A program made the position numbers and the translations under genes. From Halicephalobus mephisto (Eukaryota; Nematoda; Chromadorea; Rhabditida; Panagrolaimidae), in assembly GCA_009193035.1 (NCBI GenBank), contig SWDT01000098.1:248001-312000 (forward strand): 64,000 bases of DNA, written 5' to 3'. Below the pieces are notes generated by a model. That model worked only from the letters and a program-made list of their open reading frames with translations, was not told where the DNA came from and did not search any database. Positions 21,021-33,700 of this stretch are shown piece by piece; positions within the stretch are counted from its first letter, which is position 1, and each line of letters starts with the position of its first letter.

Positions 21021-22141
21021 TTTTAAGATACAATTATCAACAATTTCTATAGACTAATTTGCTTCTTCATTGATACTACAAACTAATATTTCAACAATTC
21101 TACAACATTAAAGATCAAGAAAGAATAAGAGAAAATTAAAATTCAAAAATTATTATAGAAGTTCCAAATTTTAAATTCAGAAATATGTTCACTTTGTCAA
21201 CTTGAATTTTTACCCTTTTTCCATGACCTAAAATTTCACTTTTTCTTTAATAACTGTTTTATTTTTAAAAATTGTTTTGTTTCTACATCATGAATTACAA
21301 AATCTGAATAGAAAATAACATTTTCACTGTTGTTAAATTTTGTTTAGTGATTTTTTGGATTATTTCAAGAAAAAATTTCAATTTGGCAAGATTATGTAAA
21401 AAATATATTTAAAACTTTCGTCGACAAAGATGATGACAAAGGATTATCCAGTTAGTTTATCCATTGTTGTCATGATTACTACTTTGGAGTATTAAAATTA
21501 GTAGTGGAATTAAATTGAGGAGCTTTGAATAGGAAAAATTAAGTAATTTTATACAAAAATGTTTGTAAATAATTTTAGATTTAGTTAATCGAATTTCTAC
21601 AATCATCAAAATTGTCAAAAAAGTAATTATTTTGATATTAGACAAATTTGTATTTTTTCAGAAAAAAAAGACTTTGTGTTTCTTCATTTGTTCCATACGG
21701 GACCGGTCCATTCAGAAATTAATTTTCAAATTCCCCTAAAAAGTTCACCAATTATATTCTCAAAATGTTTAATAATTTCATAGTTGAACGTGCTTTTGCA
21801 GTTTCCGGTTGAAAAAAGTTCTTAAGGAATACCTAATTATAACATGACGTGACTTGAGTGAACTCTTTTGTGGCACGCTCGATTAGCAACTTTTTGTATC
21901 AGGAAATAAAAAATACCGTAATTTTCCTGAAATAGAAAATTGCCCAATTTGAAAGGTATTAAAGTTGCTTGTTTTCGAGGTTTGTCTAGAATAATCAACT
22001 TTATAAGAACAATTTGGAGTCCCTGGGAAGGAATTTGAGCATTTCGTCCCCGGTTCTCACGTTGAAAATATAATAAATCTATATTTATTGTTTCTGCAAA
22101 ATAAACCGTAAAGCAATAAATGCAAGTGATTCACTCAGTGA
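21021..22141. other. intergenic AT-rich DNA
   Basis: Includes the right end of the tandem duplication (about 21175-21330, related to 14985-15130). Nothing else seen. Confidence 0.5.
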
Positions 22142-23412
22142 TTACTCGACATGGGCCTCGTCTCGGGTGACTAAAGTAATATACGGTACAGTATACCAGG
22201 CCTCTTTGTTGACTGGGAAGTTCTTGACGACGGGGATGTACTTGTGCTCGGATTCTCTTCTCTTTATGTCGACGAGGGAGAACATGACGAAGACGTGGTA
22301 TCCTGCGATGGAGCTGATGAGGTGGAAGACGGCATGGAGGTAGGGGACCTCGAGGTAGAGCCAGACGTCACAGAGGAGTCTGTCAGAAAACCAGCAGGTG
22401 GAAGCCACGGCCCAGAGGATAAATATTTTCCATGTGGTAGAGAGGGCAGCTGGAATTCCAGTGCTAAAAAGGTAATTTTTAACAATCAAATCTCCACATA
22501 TAAAATAATCGTACTAATTTAAAAACTAAAAATTGATATTCTTACAAAATTGTCTCGACATAATTTTTTAGAAACTTCAAAAATCAATTCCAAAACCTTC
22601 CATAAAATTTTAATTTTGTTTAGAAATTGAAAAAGAGTTTTTATACAGTAAATTAACTGCTCATGTAAAACGGCTGGATAATGATTGAGATGTTTGGTCA
22701 ATTTTCTGAATTAATCACTATTCAAATTTCCTCTTAAAACTTCATCAAAGAAAAAAATAACCTTAATGAATTAATTGGATAGTGATTGAATGAAATGATA
22801 AACTGTCTATTTCAGATACTATCCGAAATAGATATAATTGAAAACTACCGAAATTGAATTTCTGAACTTACTTTGATCCTTCGTAGTAGATGACGAAGAT
22901 ACTTGGAACAGAGTAGGACATCAAGGCGAGGGCATTCAGATTGGGCTTGATGAAGCAGAACCCACTGACGATGACTGTGAATCCGATAATAGTCCATCTG
23001 ATGGTTTCCCTAGAATTTCATTTGTTCTGACAATAGTTATTCCCCAGGAAACTTACAAATGCTGTTTCAACTGCTGGGGGTACCATCTCATGACCGGTAA
23101 GTAGACGACGAGACACATGTTGATCAACCAGACTAGACTAAGTTCATCGACGAGCTGTCCGAAGAGGTTCGTCGTGGCATGGTAATAGGCCGAGGCGAAT
23201 CCGTTGAAAGTCAGAAGGAGATGGGGGAGGACAATCATCCAGTTGACTTCGGAAATGTACCTCCAGAGAATAGCCACATTCACTAAGGGAAGGACGATGA
23301 TGGGGAGGTTGGTGAGGGTGTTGGCGAACTCGGCCACGAAGGAGATGGTCTGGTACTTGTAGGCCGACTCACACCAGGCATGCCCGGACTCGTACTCGAA
23401 CCAGGGGGACAT
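22142..23412 (-). CDS. alkaline ceramidase
   Basis: Hydrolyses ceramide to sphingosine in ER/Golgi membranes. Exons 23412-23057, 23009-22872 and 22463-22142, phases consistent, 271 residues and about seven membrane spans, as in ACER1-3. Family landmarks: N-terminal WCE, then AEFANTLTNLP, ASAYYHATTNLFGQLVDELSL (His and Asp of the zinc site), SGFCFIKPN in the middle, and WFSDRLLCD plus PYLHAVFHLISS (the remaining metal-binding histidines) near the C-terminus. Intron 2 is 408 bp, intron 1 only 47 bp. Confidence 0.93.
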
Positions 23413-24489
23413 GGTTCTGGAAGGAGGCTCTGAGAGAACAAATTAAAGCCAGAAACGATTCGAAAATTTAGATCTTGACAAACTTCGGAACTGTATAAAA
23501 CCTGTGGGAATGACGGTCTCAATTTGGTCTATTCTCCGAATAACCGATTTTTGTAAAGTCACGTGTGGTCCAGTACAGTCTAAGAAGGGAAATAATGATC
23601 TATGGTCTTTCATATCAGTACTTTAAAATAGTTCATTTACAAAGTAATTTCTGTCCTGAGACATATGTTACTTAAAATAAATTATCAACAATAATTAAAT
23701 TTACTAAGAAAAAATTAAAATCCAATCAAATGCAAGTGATTAAAATTTGTTCAAATTTATCTGTTTTCTAACACAAAAAATAATTCACAAATATTGATAC
23801 AATGGAGCGTCAATCAAATTAAACTAAAAAAAATAAAAATGTGAGTTATTTTTATTTAGTTTTCAAAGAAAATGTCATAAATGTCCACATGGATTGGTCA
23901 CAAGTCTGGTGTCAGCTGTGTCCCGGACCACGTGTTTGAAATTGACCGTGTTTTCTTGAGGGAAAAGCAAAAGAAAAATACGAAAAATATTCTTTTTTAA
24001 AAATAATAAAAATGCTAAATTGCTTTCAGAGTTAAAAAAATTGGTTTTAACAAGAATTTAACATTTTTACTTTTTTCGCTTCTGGATTAAAAATACAGAA
24101 TTAAATTTTGTAAAAATAATTTTGAACATTGTTTTAACAGGAATTTTCCAGTTAAGACCAAAAAGTGTAAATTTCAATATTTACATATTTCTGGAAGATT
24201 CTAGGATTTTTTACAGTATTCTGTAACTTCAAAATACTTTAAAAAGAAAATCACCGAAAATAATTTTTTCAAAAAAAATTAATTTTTTAAAAAAACTATT
24301 TTTTCGAAAAAATTTACTCTAAATTTTGCATTAAGATCGAAAAATTGCAGTTTATTAACATAGAACTTTTAGATTTCACTTTTTCGCTCCAGAATTAAAA
24401 AATAAAAATTCCTTTGATCTCAGTTCTTTTTAAATGATCGAATTTGTCTCAATAAATAAAAAAGGAAAAAGTCACAAAGTTTCGCGGAA

Positions 24490-24968
24490 TTCCACATTAG
24501 TTGCAGATGGACAAGAAACTAAAATCGCCAATTTCCCTGATGCAGCCAAAAAGACAGGAAAGAAGATCCCTGTGGGCAACGACCGGTTCTGATTCAATCT
24601 ATCCGTCTGTGGCTTGATTACACTCGGAAACGTCGATTTCCAGAGTTATTCGAAAAGAATAAAAATGACCAAAGAATCCTGATGTCATTTTTTATACAAA
24701 GACCAAATTTTCAAAAAAATCATTTCAGACAGCTGAATTCATGAAAAACTAAATCTGGTCGATTTGACAAAAGGATAATTCTCAAAAGTGAAAACGGCCA
24801 TGCGTCAGTGAATGAAAGAAGTGCCCATTCGGAAACTAGTCTGGACGACCTCATTGGATACATCCAATCCCATCGGAATGGGATTTCATCCTTGCAGAAA
24901 ACAAAATAATCAAGTGCACGAAAGTGAATTGGACCAAGGAATCTATGAGTACTGGTTTTCGGGCTAAT
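24490..24968 (+). other. GC-richer island with exon-like frames
   Basis: Two forward stretches stand out from the AT-rich background: about 24508-24618 (MDKKLKSPISLMQPKRQE...) and about 24808-24968 (KEVPIRKLVWTTSLDTSN... ending YEYWFSG). In another frame the first stretch reads VGNDRF, stop, FNLSVCGLITLGNVDF. No splice model links them. Could be a decayed gene; family unknown. Confidence 0.25.
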
Positions 24969-26550
24969 TTAAGGAAAAGATCAAATCTTCCAATTTTGGT
25001 CCTAACGCGAAAACTAAAGTTCTTACTTTTAATACTTTTTAATGCCTTCTGATTTCTTATATATAATAAAAAGTAAAAAATCTTCAAAAGTCACCGAAAA
25101 TACTGTCAATAACAATATAAACATTTTTCGTGTTAGGACCAAAATCGAACAACTTGATATTTTTCTTGAATAAAACTTCTAACTGCTTCCAAAGCACTTA
25201 CCCAATTACGGATTTAATTAGAAAATTACTAACACCCATAATCTCGAAATTATTCGAATAAAAAATGAAGATTTTTTTATAGAATGATGATCAAAAGACC
25301 AAAAGCCCAATTTCCCGCTTTTATAAGGATTCCCGGTAACACGGATGACACTTACTAGTCACTTAGTTTTCACACTTTCGAACTGTCATAAAACTATGTG
25401 TGCTTTCCTGCTTTCGTTATTATAGAGTGATAAGAGACAAGAATGGGGAGTACTTGTAGCTTGAGTGATCACTGAACCTATCATTCGGATTGTGCGATAG
25501 TCCCTAGATAGCTTTTGGAAGAGGGATTGGTCAGGGGAACTCCTTTATTTAAGGTGCAGAGCAGAAAAATGATGTAAATGGTTTTCGTAGTGAAATTAGA
25601 TCAAATTTATTTTGTATTTTATTCAAAAAAATAAAAATAGTCCTGTCGCGAGAAAATTAAATAAGTTTTTTAAGTCGGTTTCGAAACGAAAAGTGCAAAA
25701 ATAATGATTTTACAGCGAAAAATAAATAAATTTTTCGAATTAGTTTCAACACGAAAATTACAAAAATACAGTTTCATTACTGAAAAATCCGACTTGTTTT
25801 TCGGTCAACGACGTAAAAAGTTTATTTTTGAATGTTACGAAAGTTTTCGAAAATAACCAATTGTTATTACTGACCAAACAAGTTACGATTTTAAAAACTC
25901 AGATAAAAACAATGGAATCCACCCAGTCTCATGAATAATGGTTATTTTTCAAACACGAAATGGACTTACCTCTGGATTTGCTCAAACATCTCCGAAATGC
26001 TCTCTTGAGCTGTTGAAACAATTTCTAGAATCAACGAAATTCTGAAAATCAAACTTTAATCTGAATTCCATAAAAAATACCCGAATTTTAAGTTTTTTTG
26101 AACGTTTTAAATTATTTCACAGACTTTCGAACGACGATTGTGAACATTTTTTACTTTTTGTAAATTTTTCTGAATCATGAAAATGCAAAAAATTAAGTTT
26201 TATAATCAATTTTAAATTAATTGAATTATTATAATCACCGAAAAAGTTAAAATTAATCACAAAAAAATTAAAATAATAAAATAAGTGTTTTTAAAAAGTG
26301 CAAATTTCATTTAACAAATGCCTCCGGATGTGGAAAATTCACATAAATTTCTTTTTTAAATTTTTGAACGACAATTAACAAAACTTTGGAAAACTCCGAA
26401 ATGATCTACAACTTGTTCGAAAAGGCCATCTTAACTTCCGGCATTTCCTTTGTGATTCTAAAAACCAAAGTTTGAGAATATTGGACTCGATTGTTGCCAG
26501 GAAACAAGTAAAAATAAAATAAAAACGTATTTTAGGGAAAATTCATCAAA

Positions 26551-26690
26551 AAAATTATCATCATATTTTATATAAAAATTATCATCATATTTTTTATTAA
26601 AAAATTACTATCATATTTTATATAAAAATTTCTATCATATTTTATATAAAAATTATTATCATATTTTTTTTATTAAAAAATTAGAAATTA
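26551..26690. repeat. about 25-bp tandem repeat, five copies
   Basis: The core TCATATTTTATATAAAAAT recurs at about 26561, 26585, 26611, 26635 and 26659 with small variations (ATAT versus TTATTAAAA). Confidence 0.85.
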
Positions 26691-27063
26691 GAAAAACGGA
26701 TCTTGGGGATGTGAATCATAAAACATAAATAGTTCGGGGATTACTCACAGAAATTCCGAAATCGACGTAAATAACGATAGTTATCTGTTTTAAAAGTTTA
26801 ATTTCATATTTTTTAAAGATTTAAGATTTTGAAATTATAAAATAATACTATATTTTAAAAATCATCCATACAGTAAATTTTGACAAAAATCAACTTTCAA
26901 GATACTATCCAGTCCTATATTGATCAATTTTTAAAATTCCGAGTTGTATTTCGAAATTTTTTTCCTTATAAAAATCTCGATTTCATCAATAGAAAAAATT
27001 TCACTTTTTGGCGGTAAATTTAAAATTCAAAAACGAAATTGCCTAAAGCTGAAATTAAAAATC

Positions 27064-27242
27064 GTCTACACACAAAAAAGCACAATTTTTGGTCCGATAA
27101 AAACTGCGAAATGTGATGAAAATGTAACACAATCGTCACATTTTTGATGCATATGTGACATTTGTGACGGAAATTAGAACTTAATAGCGATAATTTACAT
27201 TTGTTTTTCGGATAAAAGTTACGCTTTTTTGTACATGTAGAC
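27064..27242. mobile_element. MITE with about 18-20-bp terminal inverted repeats
   Basis: 179 bp. The left end GTCTACACACAAAAAAGC is the near-exact reverse complement of the right end GCTTTTTTGTACATGTAGAC. The interior holds repeated GTCACA/TGTGAC blocks and shares about 100 bp with 3239-3362. No coding capacity. No clear target-site duplication could be read. Confidence 0.7.
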
Positions 27243-28724
27243 ATTTAGTAACAAAATACAAAAATTCAAGTGAATCAAAGACCAGATTTCCAAACTTTCT
27301 TTGAAAAATGATTTGAAAATAAACTACAAACTTCTTTTGTCCAACACGAGTTAACAAGTCAGTCGATGACTTAGTCGAGGAGAGCGGGAGTCGATTATTT
27401 GCTTAGTCTGCAATTTTGAACGAAGAACAAGAAGTAGTTCCTATTTTAAAGACCCTTCAGGCTTAGAACAGTGGATAAAATCAAATGCTCTTTTGGTCCG
27501 GACCGGAATACTGTTTCTTTCAAGTTTTGATCTTAGAACAATATTCCAAAAAAAAAATTCCACACAACAAAGGTCGATCGAGATGAGTATTCTGGGAAGC
27601 GATTTCCTGGATTTTTGTAAATAAAAACGCAAAATTTTCGATGAATAAAAAGTTATATGATATTTGTTTTTCTTTAATTTGTTTTTTCGAAATTCTTTTA
27701 AATTAATTTTTTTACTTAACTAAGATATCAGTTAATCTAATTTGGAAAAAATTAATATGAAAATAAAAAGTTATAAATCTTACGAAATAGAGGGAGCAAA
27801 TACCGCTGGGGAACAACTGTCATACAGCCGAATTGGGAAAACTCAGAGTGGAAAATTTGATTAAAATCCGTTAATGAAGACCTTGATGAACTTGTAAGGA
27901 TTCCGGTAGGATAGAAAATGTACTTCGAAGTAGTTTTCGAAGTCTTGGATAATTTTGTGAATTATCTGGTTCTGGATAAATTTTAATCTTCATCGATTAA
28001 ATGGGGTAATATACGGTAATTAAATTCGATCTTGGTGAGAATTCTAAAATTTGGTCTTTTACAATTTTTGAAATCCGGCCAAGTTTCTCATGTGTCTTGT
28101 GGTTTCTGTCCGGGACTTGTAATTAATTCAACGTCTGGTGGAAGGTAAATCACTTGAAATAGTATTCGAAAAAATTGTGTTTTCGGCATAAATGTCTCCA
28201 AGCTGCAGCCGTTTCTTCCATTTTTGGGTAATTTTGTAAATTAAAAATGTAAAATTTATTTAAAAAACAATTTTATTTACATCGAAGTTTTGAAACTTTT
28301 TGTACTTTCGAAATGAACACTTAAAAGCCAAGTTTCGTTTTTGTTGAATATTTTTCTTGAGGGAGGAGAATTGGATAAATTTATAAAGTTTCATATATTG
28401 CGTGTCTGGAAACGAAAAAAAATTTTTCACCTGTTTCTCGCTTCCATTTTTGAAGCCATTCGTTTTCGAATTCAACTTCACCATTTTTAATACTTTTTTT
28501 TTATTTAAAAATCTCTTTCGATTAATTATAAGTATCTAATAATTTCTCTAAAATCAGAAATAAATTAAAAAATTATAAATTAATAAATGTCATAGGTCAT
28601 CTTGCTTCAGAAAATCATTGATAAATTTAAAAATAAATTTTGAATTTATATTTTAAATGCGCAAAATCAGATTGGAATTTTGATTTAAATGAATTTAATT
28701 TTTTTAATCCAAAAAGTGAGAAAC

Positions 28725-28910
28725 TTACATTTGACCCCACTTGACCCCAATTGACCTTTTGATTTTTTTGATCTTGTTTTTGTGACTTCAGAAGTTTGTT
28801 TCGATCTTGTAGAAGTCCGCTTTTGTAGTCGATGATTACGTTCTTCTTCACTTGACTTACTGTTTACATAACCCACTTGAGCTTTGTGCCATGTTGATCT
28901 CGTTTCATCA
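28725..28910 (-). other. exon-like Ser/Lys/Arg-rich frame
   Basis: An open frame with protein-like codon use (QKRTSTRSKQTSEVTKTRSK) ends at a good donor, AAAT/GTAAGT. A second donor (AACA/GTAAGT) follows an ATG at about 28892. No partner exon recognised. Confidence 0.25.
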
Positions 28911-29474
28911 TCCGGATAAATTTTTTAAATCTCATTTCACATACAGTACCTGAATTATAAACTTTACAGAACTTTTAAATTTTTTCTCATATTAATTTTT
29001 AATTAAAAATAAATTTTTTCGATTTCGGCAAAATGAAAAAAATCTAAAAAATTTTAAAATAATTTTTTTAAATTTTCACAAATCTATCGGGGGTATTTTG
29101 ATCGCAAAAAACATGTAGATCGAAAATATTATTGAATAAAGCTGACTGTCATGGAAGTTTTTTTTTGTTTTTTTTGAAAATAAAAAATCTTGAAATTTTC
29201 GAATTTCCCAAATTTAGAGCACAAAATAAACATTTCGAAATCCTTTATCCTTTTTAGCATATGTCATATCAGTGGCCATCACTCGGGAATCTGCACAGAA
29301 TTGGACTGCATATTTTAAAACAAAAACCAATTGAGTATTAAAATCTAAAATTTTTATGAAATTTTTAGTTTTTCCATTAATAAATTTTATTTTTTGTCTG
29401 GTTTATAAAAACCAAATTGTCGAAATTAATCAATTTTTTCGAAATTATAAATGAAAATACCGTACCAGAAAAGT

Positions 29475-29741
29475 TCAAACATCGTTCGTGGCGATCTTGA
29501 CCTCCAGAATTCCGTGATTTGTCTTCCTTGTTGAAAGCTGTGTTTCGCCTCCACTTTCCTCATTTACCTGCATTGCCTGAGGGCAGGTGAAACCAGTCCA
29601 ATTTGCTGGGACTCGAGTGAACTCCACTGACCAGAATTTCGAGACCAAAGAAACTCGAAAAGCGCCAGATGTGATTCCCAGTGCTTTTCCGAAAACCAGA
29701 AGGCGTTTCCCGGACGACCGTTTTTGATATCCAAAAAACAT
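29475..29741 (-). CDS. hypothetical 88-residue protein
   Basis: ATG 29741 to TGA at 29475; markedly richer in GC than the flanks, with diverse codons (ITSGAFRVSLVSKFW, WTGFTCPQAMQVNEESGG). No signal peptide or membrane span. No family recognised. It could be a single exon of a larger gene or a retained fragment. Confidence 0.35.
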   Translation of the reverse strand: MFFGYQKRSSGKRLLVFGKALGITSGAFRVSLVSKFWSVEFTRVPANWTGFTCPQAMQVNEESGGETQLSTRKTNHGILEVKIATNDV

Positions 29742-30104
29742 TCTTTTGTTTTTATGAGATTATTTCTGCACTTCTTAAGCATCTTCTTGTTCGTTGTGTT
29801 TTCAGTTTAAATATCATTCTATTAATTTTTCCTCGAAAAAGTTCTTTGTTCCCATGGATTCAGAATTATTCAAAGATACAATATATTTATTTTCAGAGGA
29901 ATTAAGTTAATTATTTTATTTAAAGAGCATGGTACAAATCTACGGGGGTGTATTAAAGCATTAACTATCGTGTTAAAATCATTCAAACGTGTTTCTTAAA
30001 AATTTCAATCCTTAAAATAAATTTTTCGAACAGAATTCTGTAAAAATTTTCGGAATCTTCCGAAATCGAAGACAAATTATTAAAAATAACATCTGGAATC
30101 GAGA

Positions 30105-30121
30105 TTCTAGAAGGTTCTGAA
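30105..30121. promoter_or_regulatory. heat-shock-element-like array
   Basis: TTCTAGAAGGTTCTGAA has the inverted NGAAN spacing of a heat-shock factor site. More TTC/GAA pairs follow at 30165-30205. About 0.6 kb upstream of the ankyrin-type gene. Similar strings occur at 55870-55990, so this may instead be part of a dispersed repeat. Confidence 0.35.
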
Positions 30122-30731
30122 AAGTCATGTTGAGACAATTTCGTAATAGTGGAATTCTGCGGACGATTCTAGAATCTTCCAGGATCTCGTAGAATGTTCT
30201 GGAAAATTGTACAATCTCATCCAAACTTTTGAACCCTATTAGAATCCAGTAGAAGCTTTTACAACCAACATCGAAAATCAAGATTTTAGAAGTCTCTAAA
30301 GCCGTTTTTCTGTGGCATTTCCTCCCCCTATTTCGCAAGATCAATCTTGTTTCTTTCATATTTAGGCCAGTGTTTTTGGTAGGTAAACTGCCTTAGTGCA
30401 ATAGTTAAATAAGAGAAAGACTAATTTAAAAACAAGGAATTTCGAAACAAACATGAGTCAAATGGGAGGAAATGTGGGGGAACAACTGCCATACAACCCT
30501 TTCTACAAAGCCTCAAAGATTCGTGTCCAGACAGTTTCGTAACGATACCCATTTTTGTTTTTTACGATAATATGATACTTGTACCTTTTACGACTCCGAG
30601 ACGTTTGGTCTTAAAAATGACATTAGTGAATATAATATTAAAAATAAAATAAGTTATGAATGCGAAGGAATAATCCCAACGTGGTACTTGAGATCAGTGT
30701 AGAATTGTATTGTGTTTTTTTAAGGTTTGAC

Positions 30732-33700
30732 ATGTCTGGCACTGGGTCGAAAAAGTCCTCAATAACCTCAACTATTGGGCCCAAACTCGAAGAATTGAGA
30801 TTCATCGATATCCTGGCGACAGATGAAACTGGGAACTCGGCTCTGATGATCGCTATTCAGGACAACAAGTTGGAGACCGCCAAATTCATCATTGACAGGG
30901 CTTTCGGAGGCAACAAGCTAAATGAGGTGGGGATTTCGATGGAGATTTGTTAGGATCACATTCATTGACAAAGATAACTCATTTCGGACAGAATTTAAAA
31001 GTTTTTAAACATATTCGTGGAATTTAAACATCCTTATTTCGACAGATAAATCAATTTCATTCATAATATAATTTTTCGAGATAGAGTTTGTGACTTTAAG
31101 TGATATAAATGAGTTGCAGAAGGCGTATAGACAATTTCTAAGCTCTTAACAACATTCAATTAAGGAATGGGCGAAATTAATTCTTTAAATATACCGCGTG
31201 ACTATAAATCGTTCTTCAGTAGTATATGAATAAAATCTCCCAAAAAAGCGTGGGATTTTAGATAGTTACAAAATAAATAATAACCATTAAAATTCTTTAT
31301 TAATTTTAGGTAATTTTTTCATAAAAAACCAAAAATATAAAATTCAAATTTTTAAAACATTTTTTTTTCCAGAACGAAAATCAAACTTTTGACGTTCTGT
31401 TCCAAAGTTCATTCATTTCTAAAAAAGGAAAATTATTCTTCTTTGTGTTTAAAAATGATTACTATTTACTTTTTTATTATAAAAAAAAACAGGGAGATTA
31501 TCCAAAAAAAAATTATCGAAATTCATTGAATAATTTTTTTCAGCAGTGTTATTTTTGAAACAATTTTAGTTTTAAAATAAAATATTAAAAATAATTATTC
31601 AAAAATCTGAAAATATTGAAAATCGAATATGTAATTTAATCAAATCGTTATACAGTAACTAAGTTAAAAATTTACAACTGTACTTTTAAAATTAAAAAAA
31701 TTAACACAAAATTACAGTATCTAACGATAATCAAATAATTTGAGATTTTCTAAATCGAATTTTACCTTCAAAATTAAAATATTTTTGTGCAATAAGAAAA
31801 TAAATAACAACTTTGTCTTTTTTGATTCAAAATGGCAGTAAATTTAATTTTGTCGATTTACTGCTGAAAACCGAACTGGACCACGAGACGACTTTACTCA
31901 GAACAAAGAACTCGAAAAAGTTACAAAACTAGAAAACTTTTCAAAGATTGTAATTTTAAAAATAATTTTTTAATTAATATTACTGTAATTTCAAGACTTA
32001 CAGTAATGAGGGAGTTTCAGGTCCTGCAAATAGTCAACAAAAACGACGAAAATGCCTACAGTCTGGCGTTACGGGCTGAAAACAGCGGATTTCTGAGGCT
32101 TATAGAAGAAGCGACTGAAAAAGACAAGAAAATGTCCCTCAGAAGATCTAGAAAGGTTCGTCTTCAACTATTACTGTTAACATTGACGTCAGAGAAAAGA
32201 ATTGAATTTTACTGTCCTCTTAGTAAGTACTAATTAGCCACCAGTGATGTTATTTCGGGTTGCAAAACTAGAAATGAAAATAATCGGTCTTGTTTTCTTA
32301 CTTTCCCCTCAGGGAGTGCGTGATGTAAGATGAGCTGCTTCGTTTTTGGTTTTCCTTAGGTATTCGGCACTTTTCATAATTCCCCCATTGTGTTTTCATT
32401 AGAAAAGGCAAACCCGGCCAGAGGACAGACAAGGCTAATTTTCTCGACACGAAGCATACTAGTTTTCATGTAACGCAGTACTGCAAGAAGTTTTTCGATA
32501 ATTTTAAAAGTTTTCAAGTTTCTGTAAAATTTGCTTTTATTGATTTATTTTTAACGACTTATTTTTGAATTACGTGGCAAGTTAGTTTTTTGTTTTTTTT
32601 CGTCCCAAAGTCAGTTTCATCCATGTTTGAAAACTGAATTCCGGTGGAAAATTCGGAAATTAAAAATCCTCAAAATTTAATTTTCTTACGATAATCCAGA
32701 GTTCAGCTCAAATTTCAGTTTCTAAAGTACAAATCTTCGGAATCTTTCAAATCGTCTCCGAAAAACGTGAACATGAACAGGCCGAAGTCGGAGGAAGTCA
32801 TCGGCAGCGCCTCCACCAGCGACGTGGAGCCCGAGATCGACGAGTCATTTGCGGTTCGATTTACATAATTAAAAATTGTCGAATTTTCGAAATCTTTAAT
32901 TTCGGATCGAACTGATTCGAGTTCGATTTTCGAATTTGAATTAATTCGGAAGCTCGATTTTCGAATTTGAATTAATTCAAAAATTCAGAAATCGACAGTT
33001 CTGATAATTGACATTTTTAAAATAACTCCTTCAGACAGACAAAGAACAACAGAAATCAGAATTATTCAAAGAAGTTCTGACTCATAAGCTCTCTGCGCTC
33101 TCAGATGCCACGGAGAAAGAAGAATCCGACGACAAAAACGAAAAAAATCCACCTTTAATGAATTTGTAAGTTTTTATTTAATAAAAATTTTCCAAAGATT
33201 TCCAGAATTTAATAAATGCTGAAAATTCCAAAACTTTGGAAATTTTAAATTTCTACAAAATTCCGAAACTAAAATTTTCCAGAATTTAACAAAGTTTTGA
33301 AATTTTTGGAATTTTTTAAAACTTTAAAATAATGAAAATTTAAAACCAATATTTAAATCTAAAATTTCTCAAAATTCATGTTAAAAGTATTTCATCATAT
33401 GATCTTTTTTTGCTTTTTTGCGACATGGTTAATTTTACACAAATGCATAGCTAATTTTAGACATTCTGAGAGCTTCACTTTTGAACACGAGACAATCGAC
33501 TTTATTCCGGTCCAGAATACGGGGATAATGAATTCTCTGAGCGACAAGTTCAAGTCATTAATTGGAGGACGAAAGGTTGGTGCTACTTAACGAATGTGTC
33601 CACAGCATAATCAATATTCTTGCACTTATTGCTTATAAGCAACAGTGTTAGGGAAGCAAATATAGGTTTTCTATCCAAGAATTAAGTTCCGGAATAGTGC

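Larger units (their letters stand above)
23413..30731. other. 7.3-kb gene-poor AT-rich interval
   Basis: No complete gene could be built. It contains a MITE, a 25-bp tandem repeat, several copies of a short dispersed motif, and three small GC-richer islands with exon-like character, listed separately. Confidence 0.5.

Noticed and set aside
22244..22522. Forward ORF opposite the ceramidase last exon
   Set aside because: Antisense to strongly conserved enzyme codons.
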